Assembly (NCBI GenBank): GCA_030039105.1
Contig: JASHQO010000435.1
Coordinates: 1 to 5,302 of the forward strand
Reading direction: 5' to 3'
Length of the DNA stretch: 5,302 bases
Origin: Xanthobacteraceae bacterium
GTDB taxonomy: Bacteria > Pseudomonadota > Alphaproteobacteria > Rhizobiales > Xanthobacteraceae
The notes under the pieces are model-generated. The model was not told the DNA's origin. It saw nothing but the letters and a program-made list of their open reading frames with translations, and did not search any database. A program made the position numbers and the translations under genes. Positions 1-5,302 of this stretch are shown here, one piece after another; within the stretch, counting starts at the first letter, position 1, and each line of letters begins with the position of its first letter.

Positions 1-2
1 CC

Positions 3-92
3 TTGCGCGAGAATTTGGGGCTGCGGCGGCCGGCAAGCCGCTACGCGCAAGCCCCGCAGCAGCCGCGCGCCGCATCAGGAGGATCGTTTTGA
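3..92 (+). CDS. C-terminal fragment of an unidentified upstream gene
   Basis: Reading frame 3 is open from the left edge to a TGA at 90-92, giving 29 residues that begin LRENLGLRRPASRY and end in a Pro/Gln/Ala/Gly-rich tail. The tail looks like a disordered C-terminus and matches no family I can name. The case for a real gene is positional: its TGA overlaps the TTG start of the next gene by two bases (TTGA), the arrangement typical of translationally coupled operon genes, and third codon positions are mostly G or C. The neighbour is a probable ring-cleavage dioxygenase, so an aromatic-catabolism enzyme such as a monooxygenase or hydrolase is a natural guess, but nothing in these residues shows it. 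The frame is short, so chance openness cannot be excluded. Confidence 0.45.
   Translation: MRENLGLRRPASRYAQAPQQPRAASGGSF
77..82 (+). promoter_or_regulatory. Shine-Dalgarno site fixing a TTG start
   Basis: AGGAGG lies six bases upstream of the TTG at 89-91. This full-consensus ribosome binding site decides the start of the dioxygenase-like gene, whose frame is otherwise open to the left edge of the window. The site falls inside the coding end of the upstream fragment, consistent with coupled translation. Confidence 0.8.
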
Positions 93-988
93 TCAGCGTC
101 AAACGACTGGGTCACGCCACGCTGACCACGCCCGATATCGAGCGGCAGATCGCCTATTACATCGAGGTGGTCGGGCTGACCTTGGTCGAGCGCAGCAAGG
201 ATCGCGCCTACCTTGCCTGCAAGATGGGGCTCGAGGCCATTGCGCTCGAGCCGGGCCGGGGCAACGCGCTGTCGCGGCTCGCCTTCCAGGTCGCGCCGGG
301 GACCGATCTCGCCGACGTCGCCCGCGCCCTCGAAAAAGACGGCGTGACGTGCGAGCGGGCGCTCGGCGTTTCGCCCGGCGTTGCCGAGGCGGTGGTGTTC
401 ACCGATCCAAAGGGGACGCAGGTTCAGATTTTCTCCGACTATGTGTTTGCCAAGGACGACGGCCGCACCGCCGGCGTCATGCCGCTCAAGCTCGGCCACG
501 TCGCCTATCGGGTCGACGACGTGCAGAAGACCGTGAAGTTTTACTGCGACGTGCTCGGCTTCCGCGTCTCCGACTGGCGCGACGACACGTTCGCCTTCCT
601 GCGCTGCAATACCGACCACCACACCGTCAATTTCGTCTACGACGCCGAGCCGCAGCTACACCACATCGCCTTCGAGGTGAAGGACTGGGCGGAGATCCAG
701 CGCGCCGCCGAGACGCTCGCCCGCCACGATATCCATCTGGTGTGGGGGCCCGGGCGCCACATCATCGGCCATAACATTGCGATCTATCATCGCAACGCCG
801 ACAAGGTCCGCGTCGAGTTCTTCTGCGAGATGGACCAGATGAAGGACGAAACGCTCGGCTATTTCGATCCGCGGCCGTGGCACCAGGACCGGCCGCAGCG
901 GCCGAAAGTGTGGGGACCGCAAACGCTGCGCAATTACTGGGGCTACGGCTCCGAGCGCATCATCCGCGGCTACCAGACCATCGAGTAG
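89..988 (+). CDS. VOC-family type I extradiol (catechol 2,3-dioxygenase-like) ring-cleavage dioxygenase
   Basis: This 299-residue protein has two vicinal-oxygen-chelate modules (about 5-120 and 133-248) and a C-terminal tail. The first module lacks metal ligands. The second carries the Fe(II) 2-His-1-Glu triad: H137 in LGHVAY, H192 in LHHIAFEV and E243 in RVEFF. The second-sphere residues also fit: H177, H224 and Y233 have the same mutual spacing, and spacing to H192 and E243, as H199, H246 and Y255 of the XylE family (residue numbers recalled). Enzymes of this family cleave a catechol-type ring next to its diol using O2, in the cytoplasm. Length is near the family norm of about 300. The TTG start is chosen because of the AGGAGG six bases before it. 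The start overlaps the TGA of an upstream frame, suggesting an operon. The last 40 residues are rich in Trp, Tyr and Pro (PRPWHQDRPQRPKVW) and probably cover the active site. The substrate cannot be read from sequence. A non-dioxygenase VOC role is less likely given the full residue set. Confidence 0.85.
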   Translation: MISVKRLGHATLTTPDIERQIAYYIEVVGLTLVERSKDRAYLACKMGLEAIALEPGRGNALSRLAFQVAPGTDLADVARALEKDGVTCERALGVSPGVAEAVVFTDPKGTQVQIFSDYVFAKDDGRTAGVMPLKLGHVAYRVDDVQKTVKFYCDVLGFRVSDWRDDTFAFLRCNTDHHTVNFVYDAEPQLHHIAFEVKDWAEIQRAAETLARHDIHLVWGPGRHIIGHNIAIYHRNADKVRVEFFCEMDQMKDETLGYFDPRPWHQDRPQRPKVWGPQTLRNYWGYGSERIIRGYQTIE

Positions 989-1001
989 TGCGCATACACG
1001 A

Positions 1002-1022
1002 GGTCGTGAATGCGCCACGACC
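1002..1022 (+). repeat. Perfect inverted repeat in the dioxygenase-msrA gap
   Basis: GGTCGTG (1002-1008) is followed after a seven-base loop by CACGACC (1016-1022), a perfect 7-bp stem beginning 13 bases after the dioxygenase stop codon. A 4-bp hairpin, GACG-CTCG-CGTC (1023-1034), follows directly. No run of T follows, so this is not a standard intrinsic terminator. It may stabilise the 3' end of the upstream message, contribute to factor-dependent termination, or be a protein-binding site. Confidence 0.4.
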
Positions 1023-1032
1023 GACGCTCGCG

Positions 1033-1042
1033 TCACTTGTGA
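1033..1042 (+). promoter_or_regulatory. Small palindrome upstream of msrA
   Basis: TCACTTGTGA is a near-perfect palindrome with 4-bp arms and a 2-base centre, 77 bases before the msrA start and just upstream of the best promoter-like match. The position suits an operator, but a 10-bp palindrome is common by chance in a window this size. Confidence 0.2.
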
Positions 1043-1055
1043 TTGGCGCGTGTAG

Positions 1056-1083
1056 TTGGAATTGACCTAAAAGCCCATAGAAC
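1056..1083 (+). promoter_or_regulatory. Possible promoter for msrA
   Basis: TTGGAA (1056-1061) and TAGAAC (1078-1083) are separated by 16 bases and resemble a weak housekeeping promoter. TTGACC at 1062-1067 is a better -35 element but has no good -10 at 16-18 bases. This AT-richer patch is the most plausible place for a promoter in the 131-base gap, but the match is poor and alphaproteobacterial promoters are hard to call by eye. Confidence 0.2.
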
Positions 1084-1109
1084 CCGAATCGGGCGGCACG
1101 AGCAGGCGT

Positions 1110-1114
1110 GGAGG
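1110..1114 (+). promoter_or_regulatory. Shine-Dalgarno site deciding the msrA start
   Basis: GGAGG lies five bases before the ATG at 1120-1122. An in-frame GTG at 1108 overlaps this site, so it cannot use it, and has no comparable site of its own. The ATG at 1120 is therefore the preferred start. Confidence 0.75.
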
Positions 1115-1119
1115 ACGAC

Positions 1120-1884
1120 ATGGCCAGCAAGGGATCGATGGCTCACAGGACGCCCGCCATCGTCGGTCGCCGTTCGTTGCTCGGCGCGCTGATTGTCGGA
1201 TTGCCGTTGCTCGCGCTGCTGAGCGTCCTTGGCGATCTCGCGCAGGCCGAAGAGCCGGCCGTCACCATTCCGCCGCCGGTGCAGGATCAGGCGGCGCCGG
1301 CGGGCGGCGGCGCGCAGACGATCGTTCTGGCCGGTGGCTGCTTCTGGGGCGTGCAGGGAGTGTTCGAATACACCAAGGGCGTCACCAGCGCGGTCTCGGG
1401 CTACGCCGGCGGCACCAAGGAGACCGCCCATTACGAGATGGTCGGCACCGAACGCACCGGCCATGCCGAGTCGGTGCAGGTGACCTACGATCCGAAGCAG
1501 ATCTCGCTCGGCAGGATTTTGCAGATCTATTTCTCGGTCGCGCACAACCCGACCGAGCTCAATTACCAGGGCCCCGATCACGGGCCGTCTTATCGCTCGG
1601 CGATCTTTTTCGCGAGCGACGAGCAGAAGAAGATAGCCGAAGCTTACATCGCCCAGCTCGACGCGGCGCACGTCTTCAACAAGCCGATCGTCACCAAGCT
1701 CGAGCCGTTGAAGGGATTTTATCCGGCCGAGGACTATCACCAGGATTTCCTGGTGCTGCATCCGAGCTATCCCTACATCGTCTACAACGATGCGCCGAAG
1801 ATCGACAACCTCAAGCGCCTGTTTGCCGACCAATATCGCGACCAGCCGGTCACCGTGATGGCGTCGAATCGGCCGAGCCAATAA
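1120..1884 (+). CDS. msrA: Exported single-cysteine peptide-methionine (S)-S-oxide reductase MsrA
   Basis: MsrA reduces the S-epimer of methionine sulfoxide, free or in proteins. The 254-residue product (from ATG 1120) has an N-terminal export signal: twin arginines at 17-18 (GRRSLLGAL), a hydrophobic stretch to about residue 38, and a likely signal peptidase site after AQA at 41-43. A Pro/Ala/Gly linker leads into the catalytic domain at about 65-240. GGCFWG holds the catalytic Cys74. Tyr105, Glu117 (GHAES), Asp153 and Tyr158 (DHGPSYRS) match the active-site set of the E. coli enzyme at equal or nearly equal spacing. The usual GTQYRS segment reads GPSYRS here. Cys74 is the only cysteine in the whole protein, so the standard resolving cysteines are absent and reduction must come from an external thiol or partner. 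Location is inferred to be periplasmic, either released or tethered by an uncleaved signal, with the Tat route plausible. No msrB lies nearby. Confidence 0.93.
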   Translation: MASKGSMAHRTPAIVGRRSLLGALIVGLPLLALLSVLGDLAQAEEPAVTIPPPVQDQAAPAGGGAQTIVLAGGCFWGVQGVFEYTKGVTSAVSGYAGGTKETAHYEMVGTERTGHAESVQVTYDPKQISLGRILQIYFSVAHNPTELNYQGPDHGPSYRSAIFFASDEQKKIAEAYIAQLDAAHVFNKPIVTKLEPLKGFYPAEDYHQDFLVLHPSYPYIVYNDAPKIDNLKRLFADQYRDQPVTVMASNRPSQ

Positions 1885-1890
1885 GCCGCT

Positions 1891-1905
1891 CGCCCTTCGC
1901 GGGCG
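1891..1905 (+). terminator. Weak hairpin after msrA
   Basis: CGCCC and GGGCG pair around a five-base TTCGC loop, starting seven bases after the msrA stop codon. The stem is short and followed by CTGCAACGG rather than a T run, so it is at best a weak or factor-assisted terminator. Confidence 0.25.
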
Positions 1906-1948
1906 CTGCAACGGCGGCGAAACCGGACAAATCCCCAAATTGTTGCTG

Positions 1949-1975
1949 CGGCCTATGGTCTATAGCCATCGGCCG
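1949..1975 (+). promoter_or_regulatory. 27-bp dyad, probable operator upstream of the MFS gene
   Basis: The arms 1949-1958 (CGGCCTATGG) and 1966-1975 (CCATCGGCCG) are inverted repeats matching at 9 of 10 positions around the seven-base centre TCTATAG. The dyad lies 84 bases before the MFS start. A TATAGC in its centre (1961-1966) sits 15 bases after TTGTTG (1940-1945), a weak promoter-like pair that a bound repressor would cover. The heptamer TTGCTGC occurs just outside both arms, at 1943-1949 (sharing one base with the left arm) and 1977-1983. Symmetry of this size fits a dimeric regulator such as a GntR, TetR or LysR type. No regulator gene is in the window, so the class is unknown. A transcript hairpin is the alternative reading. 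Confidence 0.5.
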
Positions 1976-2044
1976 TTTGCTGCAGTATCGTGATATGTGG
2001 AGACGGGCCGTACAAAAGCCCGGTCCGGTTGAGGCAAACGATCC

Positions 2045-2050
2045 GGGGAG
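2045..2050 (+). promoter_or_regulatory. Shine-Dalgarno site for the MFS gene
   Basis: GGGGAG ends eight bases before the ATG at 2059-2061. It favours this start over the in-frame GTG at 1990, which has no purine-rich site before it and would add 23 polar, poorly family-like residues. Confidence 0.7.
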
Positions 2051-2058
2051 ATTTGCAA

Positions 2059-3387
2059 ATGGCTATGGCAACGACGGCCGGGGGGCTCTCCAAGGCCGCA
2101 CATAGTATGCAACTGCGTAAAGCGGTCATCGCTTCGACGGTCGGCACGGCGATCGAGTGGTACGACTTCTTTCTCTACGGCACCGCAGCCGGTCTGGTGT
2201 TCGGCAAGCTCTATTTTCCCAACCAGGATGCCTTGACGGCGACGCTGCTCGCGTTCGGAACCTACTTCATCGGCTTTGCCGCTCGCCCGATCGGCGCTGC
2301 TATCTTCGGTCATTACGGCGATCGTATCGGCCGCAAGGCGACCCTGATCGCGACGCTGCTGTGCATGGGCCTTGCCACCTTCGCCATCGCCTTCGTTCCA
2401 ACGTCCGCGTCGATCGGCGTCTGGGGTGCGGTCCTCCTCACCGCCTTGCGCGCGCTGCAAGGCATCGGCGTCGGCGGTGAATGGGGCGGCTCCATCCTGA
2501 TGTCGATGGAATGGTCGCGGACCCACGGCCAGCGCGGCCTGGTGGCGTCGTGGCCGCAATTCGGCGTGCCCTGCGGCCTGCTGCTGTCGACTTTGGCGAT
2601 CGGCGTCTTCAGTTGGTGGTCGGGCGACCAGTTTGCCGTGTGGGGCTGGCGCATTCCATTCGCGCTCTCGATCATCCTGGTCGGCATTGGGCTTTGGATC
2701 CGGCTCGGCATTCTGGAGACGCCGGTGTTCCAGGAGCTTCTCGACAAAAACAAGATCGAAGCCGCGCCGATCGTCGAGGTCATCAAGAAGCAGCCGAAGG
2801 AGATCATCCTGTCGGCTCTGCTGCGGATGTCGGAGCAGGCGCCGTTCTACATCTTCACCGCCTTCGTCTTCGCCTACACCGTGGGCACGTTGAAGATGCA
2901 GCGAGCCTTCATCCTCGATGCGGTGATCGTCGCTGCCTGCGTGTCCTTCATCACCATCCCGCTATGCGGCTATATCTCCGACCGCATCGGCCGCAAGACG
3001 ATGTATCTGATCGGCGTCGTCACCATGGGGATCTACGGCTTCGTGTACTTCGGCCTGCTCGATCCGGCCTATCCGACCGGCGTGTTCATCGCCATCGTCG
3101 TGTCGCTCATTCCGCACGACATGCAATATGGACCGCAGGCGGCACTGATCGCGGAGGCTTTCACGCCGCGGCTGCGCTATAGCGGCGCATCGCTCGGCTA
3201 TCAGCTCGCGTCGCTGGTGGCCGGTGGGCCTTCGCCCCTGATTGCCACGTGGCTATTTGCCACCTACAAGTCGGGCACGTCGATCGCGGTTTATATCGCG
3301 GTCTGCGCGGTCATCAGCTTCATTGCGGCAGCGCTGATGCCCGACTACACCGGCAAGGACATCTCCGCCGAATACGACGCGAAATAA
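2059..3387 (+). CDS. MFS transporter, metabolite:H+ symporter (MHS/ShiA-ProP-like) family
   Basis: This 442-residue inner-membrane protein has about 12 hydrophobic helices in two halves joined by a charged loop at about 218-250 (LLDKNKIEAAPIVEVIKKQ). Family marks are GTAIEWYDFFLYG in helix 1 (29-41), the loop 2-3 motif GHYGDRIGRK (84-93), the invariant-style GIGVGGEWGGS (135-145), a second loop motif SDRIGRK (307-313) between helices 8 and 9, and LRYSGASLGYQ (372-382) near helix 11. Together these place it with the proton-coupled metabolite symporters that include shikimate, alpha-ketoglutarate, citrate and proline/betaine carriers. Length matches the family at 430-450. The substrate cannot be assigned; a carboxylate or similar small metabolite is the likeliest class. 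It stands alone between a long upstream gap with a dyad and a strong terminator, so it is probably a monocistronic, separately regulated gene. No truncation or missing motif is visible. Confidence 0.92.
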   Translation: MAMATTAGGLSKAAHSMQLRKAVIASTVGTAIEWYDFFLYGTAAGLVFGKLYFPNQDALTATLLAFGTYFIGFAARPIGAAIFGHYGDRIGRKATLIATLLCMGLATFAIAFVPTSASIGVWGAVLLTALRALQGIGVGGEWGGSILMSMEWSRTHGQRGLVASWPQFGVPCGLLLSTLAIGVFSWWSGDQFAVWGWRIPFALSIILVGIGLWIRLGILETPVFQELLDKNKIEAAPIVEVIKKQPKEIILSALLRMSEQAPFYIFTAFVFAYTVGTLKMQRAFILDAVIVAACVSFITIPLCGYISDRIGRKTMYLIGVVTMGIYGFVYFGLLDPAYPTGVFIAIVVSLIPHDMQYGPQAALIAEAFTPRLRYSGASLGYQLASLVAGGPSPLIATWLFATYKSGTSIAVYIAVCAVISFIAAALMPDYTGKDISAEYDAK

Positions 3388-3406
3388 GCCAACGCACAAT
3401 ATGATG

Positions 3407-3436
3407 ACGCCGGGGCGGAAACGTCCCGGCGTTTTT
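3407..3436 (+). terminator. Strong intrinsic terminator of the MFS gene
   Basis: An 8-bp stem (ACGCCGGG 3407-3414 with CCCGGCGT 3425-3432) extends by a G-T pair and two GC pairs to 11 bp closed by a GAAA tetraloop (3418-3421). A run of five T (3432-3436) follows. It begins 20 bases after the MFS stop codon and lies between convergent genes. Read on the - strand the same hairpin is followed by CATCATATTG, so it would stop the ABC operon less efficiently, though it still may contribute. Confidence 0.92.
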
Positions 3437-3459
3437 CATTGCCGTTGCACGTGGACGCG

Positions 3460-4551
3460 TTAAAGCACCGCGCCGCTTTGCGGATCGATCAGGTGCATGT
3501 GGTCCATGTTGGCGTAGAGCCGCATCGGCTCGCCGGGACCGCCGGCGCTGCCCGGGTCGACGCGGCCGCAGACTTCCTGGCCGTCGACGGTGAAATAGAC
3601 CATCGTCTCCATGCCCATCGGCTCGACCACGTCGAGCGTGGCTTTGAATTCGCCCCCGCTGTCGGCGCGGCGCGGCTCGGTGATGTGCTCCGGCCGCAGC
3701 CCGAACACCAGCTCCTTGCCGACCATCGGCTTGCAGCGCGCGGACTGCGACGCCGGCACCGGCAGGCTCACGGCGTCGGAGAGCCGCACCCGCAAGCCCG
3801 ATCCGTTCTGCTCGAGCCGGCAGCGCAAAAAATTCATCGCCGGCGAGCCGATGAAGCCGGCGACGAAGCGCGTCTTCGGATGGTGGTAGAGGTCCTGCGG
3901 CGAGGCGATCTGCTCGATCGCGCCGTTGTTCATGACCACGACGCGGTCGGCCAGCGTCATGGCCTCGACCTGATCGTGGGTAACGTAGATCGTGGTGGTC
4001 TTGACCATCTGGTGCACGCGCTTGATCTCGGTGCGCATCTGCACGCGGAGCTTGGCGTCGAGGTTCGACAGCGGCTCGTCGAACAGGAACACCTTTGGAT
4101 CGCGCACGATAGCGCGGCCCATGGCGACGCGCTGGCGCTGGCCGCCGGACAGCGCCTTCGGCTTGCGGTCGAGCAGCGAGGTGATGTCGAGAATGCGGGC
4201 GGCGTTGTCGACGCGCTTCCTGATCTCGTCCTTGGGAAACTTGCGCAGCTTCAGCCCGAACGACATGTTCTCGAACACCGACATGTGCGGGTAGAGCGCG
4301 TAGTTCTGGAACACCATCGCGATGTCGCGGTCCTTGGGCGGCAGGTCGTTGACGACTTCGCCGCCGATATAGATGTCGCCCGCGGTGAGGTCCTCGAGGC
4401 CGGCGATCATGCGCAGCGTCGTCGACTTGCCGCAGCCCGATGGGCCGACCAGCACCAGGAACTCGTTGTCGGGAATGTCGAGGCTGATGTTGCGGACCAC
4501 TTCGGCGTCGTCGAAAAGCTTGACCACATTCCGCAACGATACTTCCGCCAT
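3460..4551 (-). CDS. Carbohydrate ABC importer ATP-binding protein, MalK/UgpC type
   Basis: This 363-residue cytoplasmic ATPase powers a carbohydrate or polyol importer. In order it shows an A-loop aromatic F13, Walker A GPSGCGKST (36-44), Q-loop Q82 in VFQNYALYPHM, signature LSGGQ (134-138), Walker B VFLFDE (154-159), a D-loop SNLD (162-165) and switch H192 in THDQ. The C-terminal part from about 235 is the TOBE-like regulatory domain of the CUT1 subfamily, with FGLRPEHI (283-290) as its usual landmark. Length fits MalK and UgpC (about 355-370). All catalytic motifs are intact. The ATG at 4549-4551 begins 12 bases after the stop of the permease gene. Its ribosome site, GAGGG on the minus strand (4561-4565), overlaps that stop, so translation is likely coupled. 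The substrate is not readable from an ATPase; names such as ugpC or malK would be over-precise. Confidence 0.95.
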   Translation of the reverse strand: MAEVSLRNVVKLFDDAEVVRNISLDIPDNEFLVLVGPSGCGKSTTLRMIAGLEDLTAGDIYIGGEVVNDLPPKDRDIAMVFQNYALYPHMSVFENMSFGLKLRKFPKDEIRKRVDNAARILDITSLLDRKPKALSGGQRQRVAMGRAIVRDPKVFLFDEPLSNLDAKLRVQMRTEIKRVHQMVKTTTIYVTHDQVEAMTLADRVVVMNNGAIEQIASPQDLYHHPKTRFVAGFIGSPAMNFLRCRLEQNGSGLRVRLSDAVSLPVPASQSARCKPMVGKELVFGLRPEHITEPRRADSGGEFKATLDVVEPMGMETMVYFTVDGQEVCGRVDPGSAGGPGEPMRLYANMDHMHLIDPQSGAVL

Positions 4552-4560
4552 GATCGAAAA

Positions 4561-4566
4561 CCCTCA
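4561..4566 (-). promoter_or_regulatory. Ribosome binding site overlapping the permease stop codon
   Basis: On the minus strand TGAGGG contains both the permease stop codon TGA (4566-4564) and a GAGGG Shine-Dalgarno core, followed by nine bases to the ATPase ATG. Ribosomes ending the permease would sit on the initiation region of the ATPase gene. Confidence 0.6.
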
Positions 4567-5302
4567 GCCCTTCGTGGCGCCTGCCGTCAGGCCTGCGATG
4601 TAGTAGTCCATCAGGAACGCGTAGATCACGAGCGGCGGCGCTGCGGCCATCAACGCGCCGGCCATCAGCATGCCCCACTTGTAGACGTCGCCGCGAATGA
4701 GGCTCGTCACCGTGCCGACGGTGAGCACCTGTTGGTCGGCCGAATAGAGGAACGCCATCGGATAGACGAACGCCGCCCACGATACCGTGAAGGCGAAGAT
4801 CATCGCCGCGATGATGCCGGGCAGCGCCACCGGGATGAAAATCTTGGTCAGCATCTGCATGTGGCCGGCGCCGTCGATCAGCGCTGCCTCGTCAAGCTCC
4901 TTGGGTATCGACTGGAAATAGCCGATCATGATCCAGGTGCAGAACGGCACCGTGAGCGTCGGATAGACCAGGATCATGCCCCAGTAGGAGTTGAGCAGGC
5001 CGACCGCCTTGACGATTTGAAACAGCGGGATGAACAGCAGCGTGTCGGGCACCAGATAGGTGAGGAAAATGCCGGTCGCCAGGATGCTGGAGCCCCAGAA
5101 TCTCATGCGGCCGAGCGAGAACGCCGCCAGCACGCTGACCACCATGGTGATGGCAACGACGCAGACCGTGACGATGACGGTGTTCCTGAAGAAGATCAGA
5201 AAGTCGGTTTGGGTCAGCAGGATGCGAAACTGATCGAGCGTGACGCCGTCGGCGATGAGCCACGGATTGGTGGCCATATGGGCCACCTCGGCGTCGCTCT
5301 TG
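4564..5302 (-). CDS. Carbohydrate ABC importer permease, MalG type (5' end beyond the window)
   Basis: This is an inner-membrane channel subunit of a CUT1-type sugar or polyol importer. About 245 residues are visible. The frame has an internal GTG at 5284-5286, but the residues before it (KSDAEVAH) continue in frame to the window edge and resemble the first periplasmic loop of this family, so the true start lies outside. Numbered from that GTG, five hydrophobic segments lie at about 29-56, 66-90, 100-123, 154-180 and 204-228; the family usually has six, so the first is missing with the N-terminus. The EAA loop that docks with the ATPase is clear at about 127-157: IPKELDEAALIDGAG then IPVALPG, with E133, A134, A135 and G139. 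It is followed after 12 bases by its ATPase gene, and the second permease and binding protein are expected beyond 5302. Confidence 0.93.
   Translation of the reverse strand, partial: KSDAEVAHMATNPWLIADGVTLDQFRILLTQTDFLIFFRNTVIVTVCVVAITMVVSVLAAFSLGRMRFWGSSILATGIFLTYLVPDTLLFIPLFQIVKAVGLLNSYWGMILVYPTLTVPFCTWIMIGYFQSIPKELDEAALIDGAGHMQMLTKIFIPVALPGIIAAMIFAFTVSWAAFVYPMAFLYSADQQVLTVGTVTSLIRGDVYKWGMLMAGALMAAAPPLVIYAFLMDYYIAGLTAGATKG

Noticed and set aside
1108..1119. GTG at 1108 as the msrA start, adding four residues.
   Set aside because: It overlaps the GGAGG that is correctly spaced for the ATG at 1120 and has no good ribosome site of its own.
1033..1938. A 301-codon minus-strand frame opposite msrA.
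   Set aside because: It lies antisense to a clearly recognised MsrA, has no family features and is explained by GC-rich codon bias.
1990..2058. GTG at 1990 as the MFS start, adding 23 residues.
   Set aside because: No ribosome site precedes it, the added residues do not resemble the family's N-terminus, and GGGGAG is well placed for the ATG at 2059.
989..2058. A functional cluster linking the dioxygenase, MsrA and MFS genes as one new system.
   Set aside because: The gaps of 131 and 174 bases hold their own candidate signals and the functions show no known link, so same-strand adjacency alone does not support a joint system.
1960..2559. Minus-strand frames opposite the MFS gene and its upstream region.
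   Set aside because: The compositions are biased and resemble no family, and the opposite strand encodes an unmistakable transporter.
3320..4780. A 486-codon open frame on the minus strand overlapping the ATPase gene, longer than the ATPase itself.
   Set aside because: Its translation is Arg/Gly/Ala-rich low-information sequence with no domain, while the overlapped frame encodes a complete ABC ATPase with every motif. It is a shadow of high-GC coding DNA.
5284..5286. GTG at 5284-5286 as the true start of the permease.
   Set aside because: The frame stays open to the edge, the preceding residues resemble the family's first periplasmic loop, and the first transmembrane helix would be missing.

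Overview
The window looks like ordinary chromosomal DNA from a GC-rich alphaproteobacterium. The protein styles suggest Hyphomicrobiales, for example the Bradyrhizobium/Rhodopseudomonas neighbourhood; that placement is inferred from GC-rich codon usage and recognisable families, not from any marker gene. It holds one tiny gene fragment, four intact or nearly intact protein genes and a fifth cut by the right edge, in two convergent blocks that meet at a strong intrinsic terminator near 3407-3436.

Left block, + strand. Positions 3-92 carry the last 29 codons of an unidentified gene whose TGA overlaps the TTG start of a two-domain VOC-superfamily protein (89-988). This protein keeps every metal-ligand and second-sphere residue expected of a type I extradiol (catechol 2,3-dioxygenase-like) ring-cleavage enzyme. 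After a 131-nt gap with small inverted repeats comes an exported methionine sulfoxide reductase A (1120-1884) with a Tat-like signal and only one cysteine. After a second gap of 174 nt, which contains a striking 27-bp dyad (1949-1975), comes a 12-helix major facilitator of the metabolite:H+ symporter type (2059-3387), followed by the terminator.

Right block, - strand, read from the right edge leftwards. A MalG-type ABC permease (4564 to the edge, 5' end missing) lies 12 nt upstream of a MalK/UgpC-type ATPase with a C-terminal TOBE-like region (3460-4551). Together they are the distal half of a carbohydrate or polyol importer operon. The binding protein and the first permease presumably lie beyond position 5302.

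The dioxygenase, MsrA and MFS genes point the same way, but the gaps between them are long enough that they are probably separate transcription units. I see no tRNA, rRNA, CRISPR, insertion sequence or phage signature. I do not see a novel multi-gene system. The items most worth a second look are the single-cysteine exported MsrA, the dyad in front of the MFS gene, and the fully equipped extradiol enzyme of unknown substrate.
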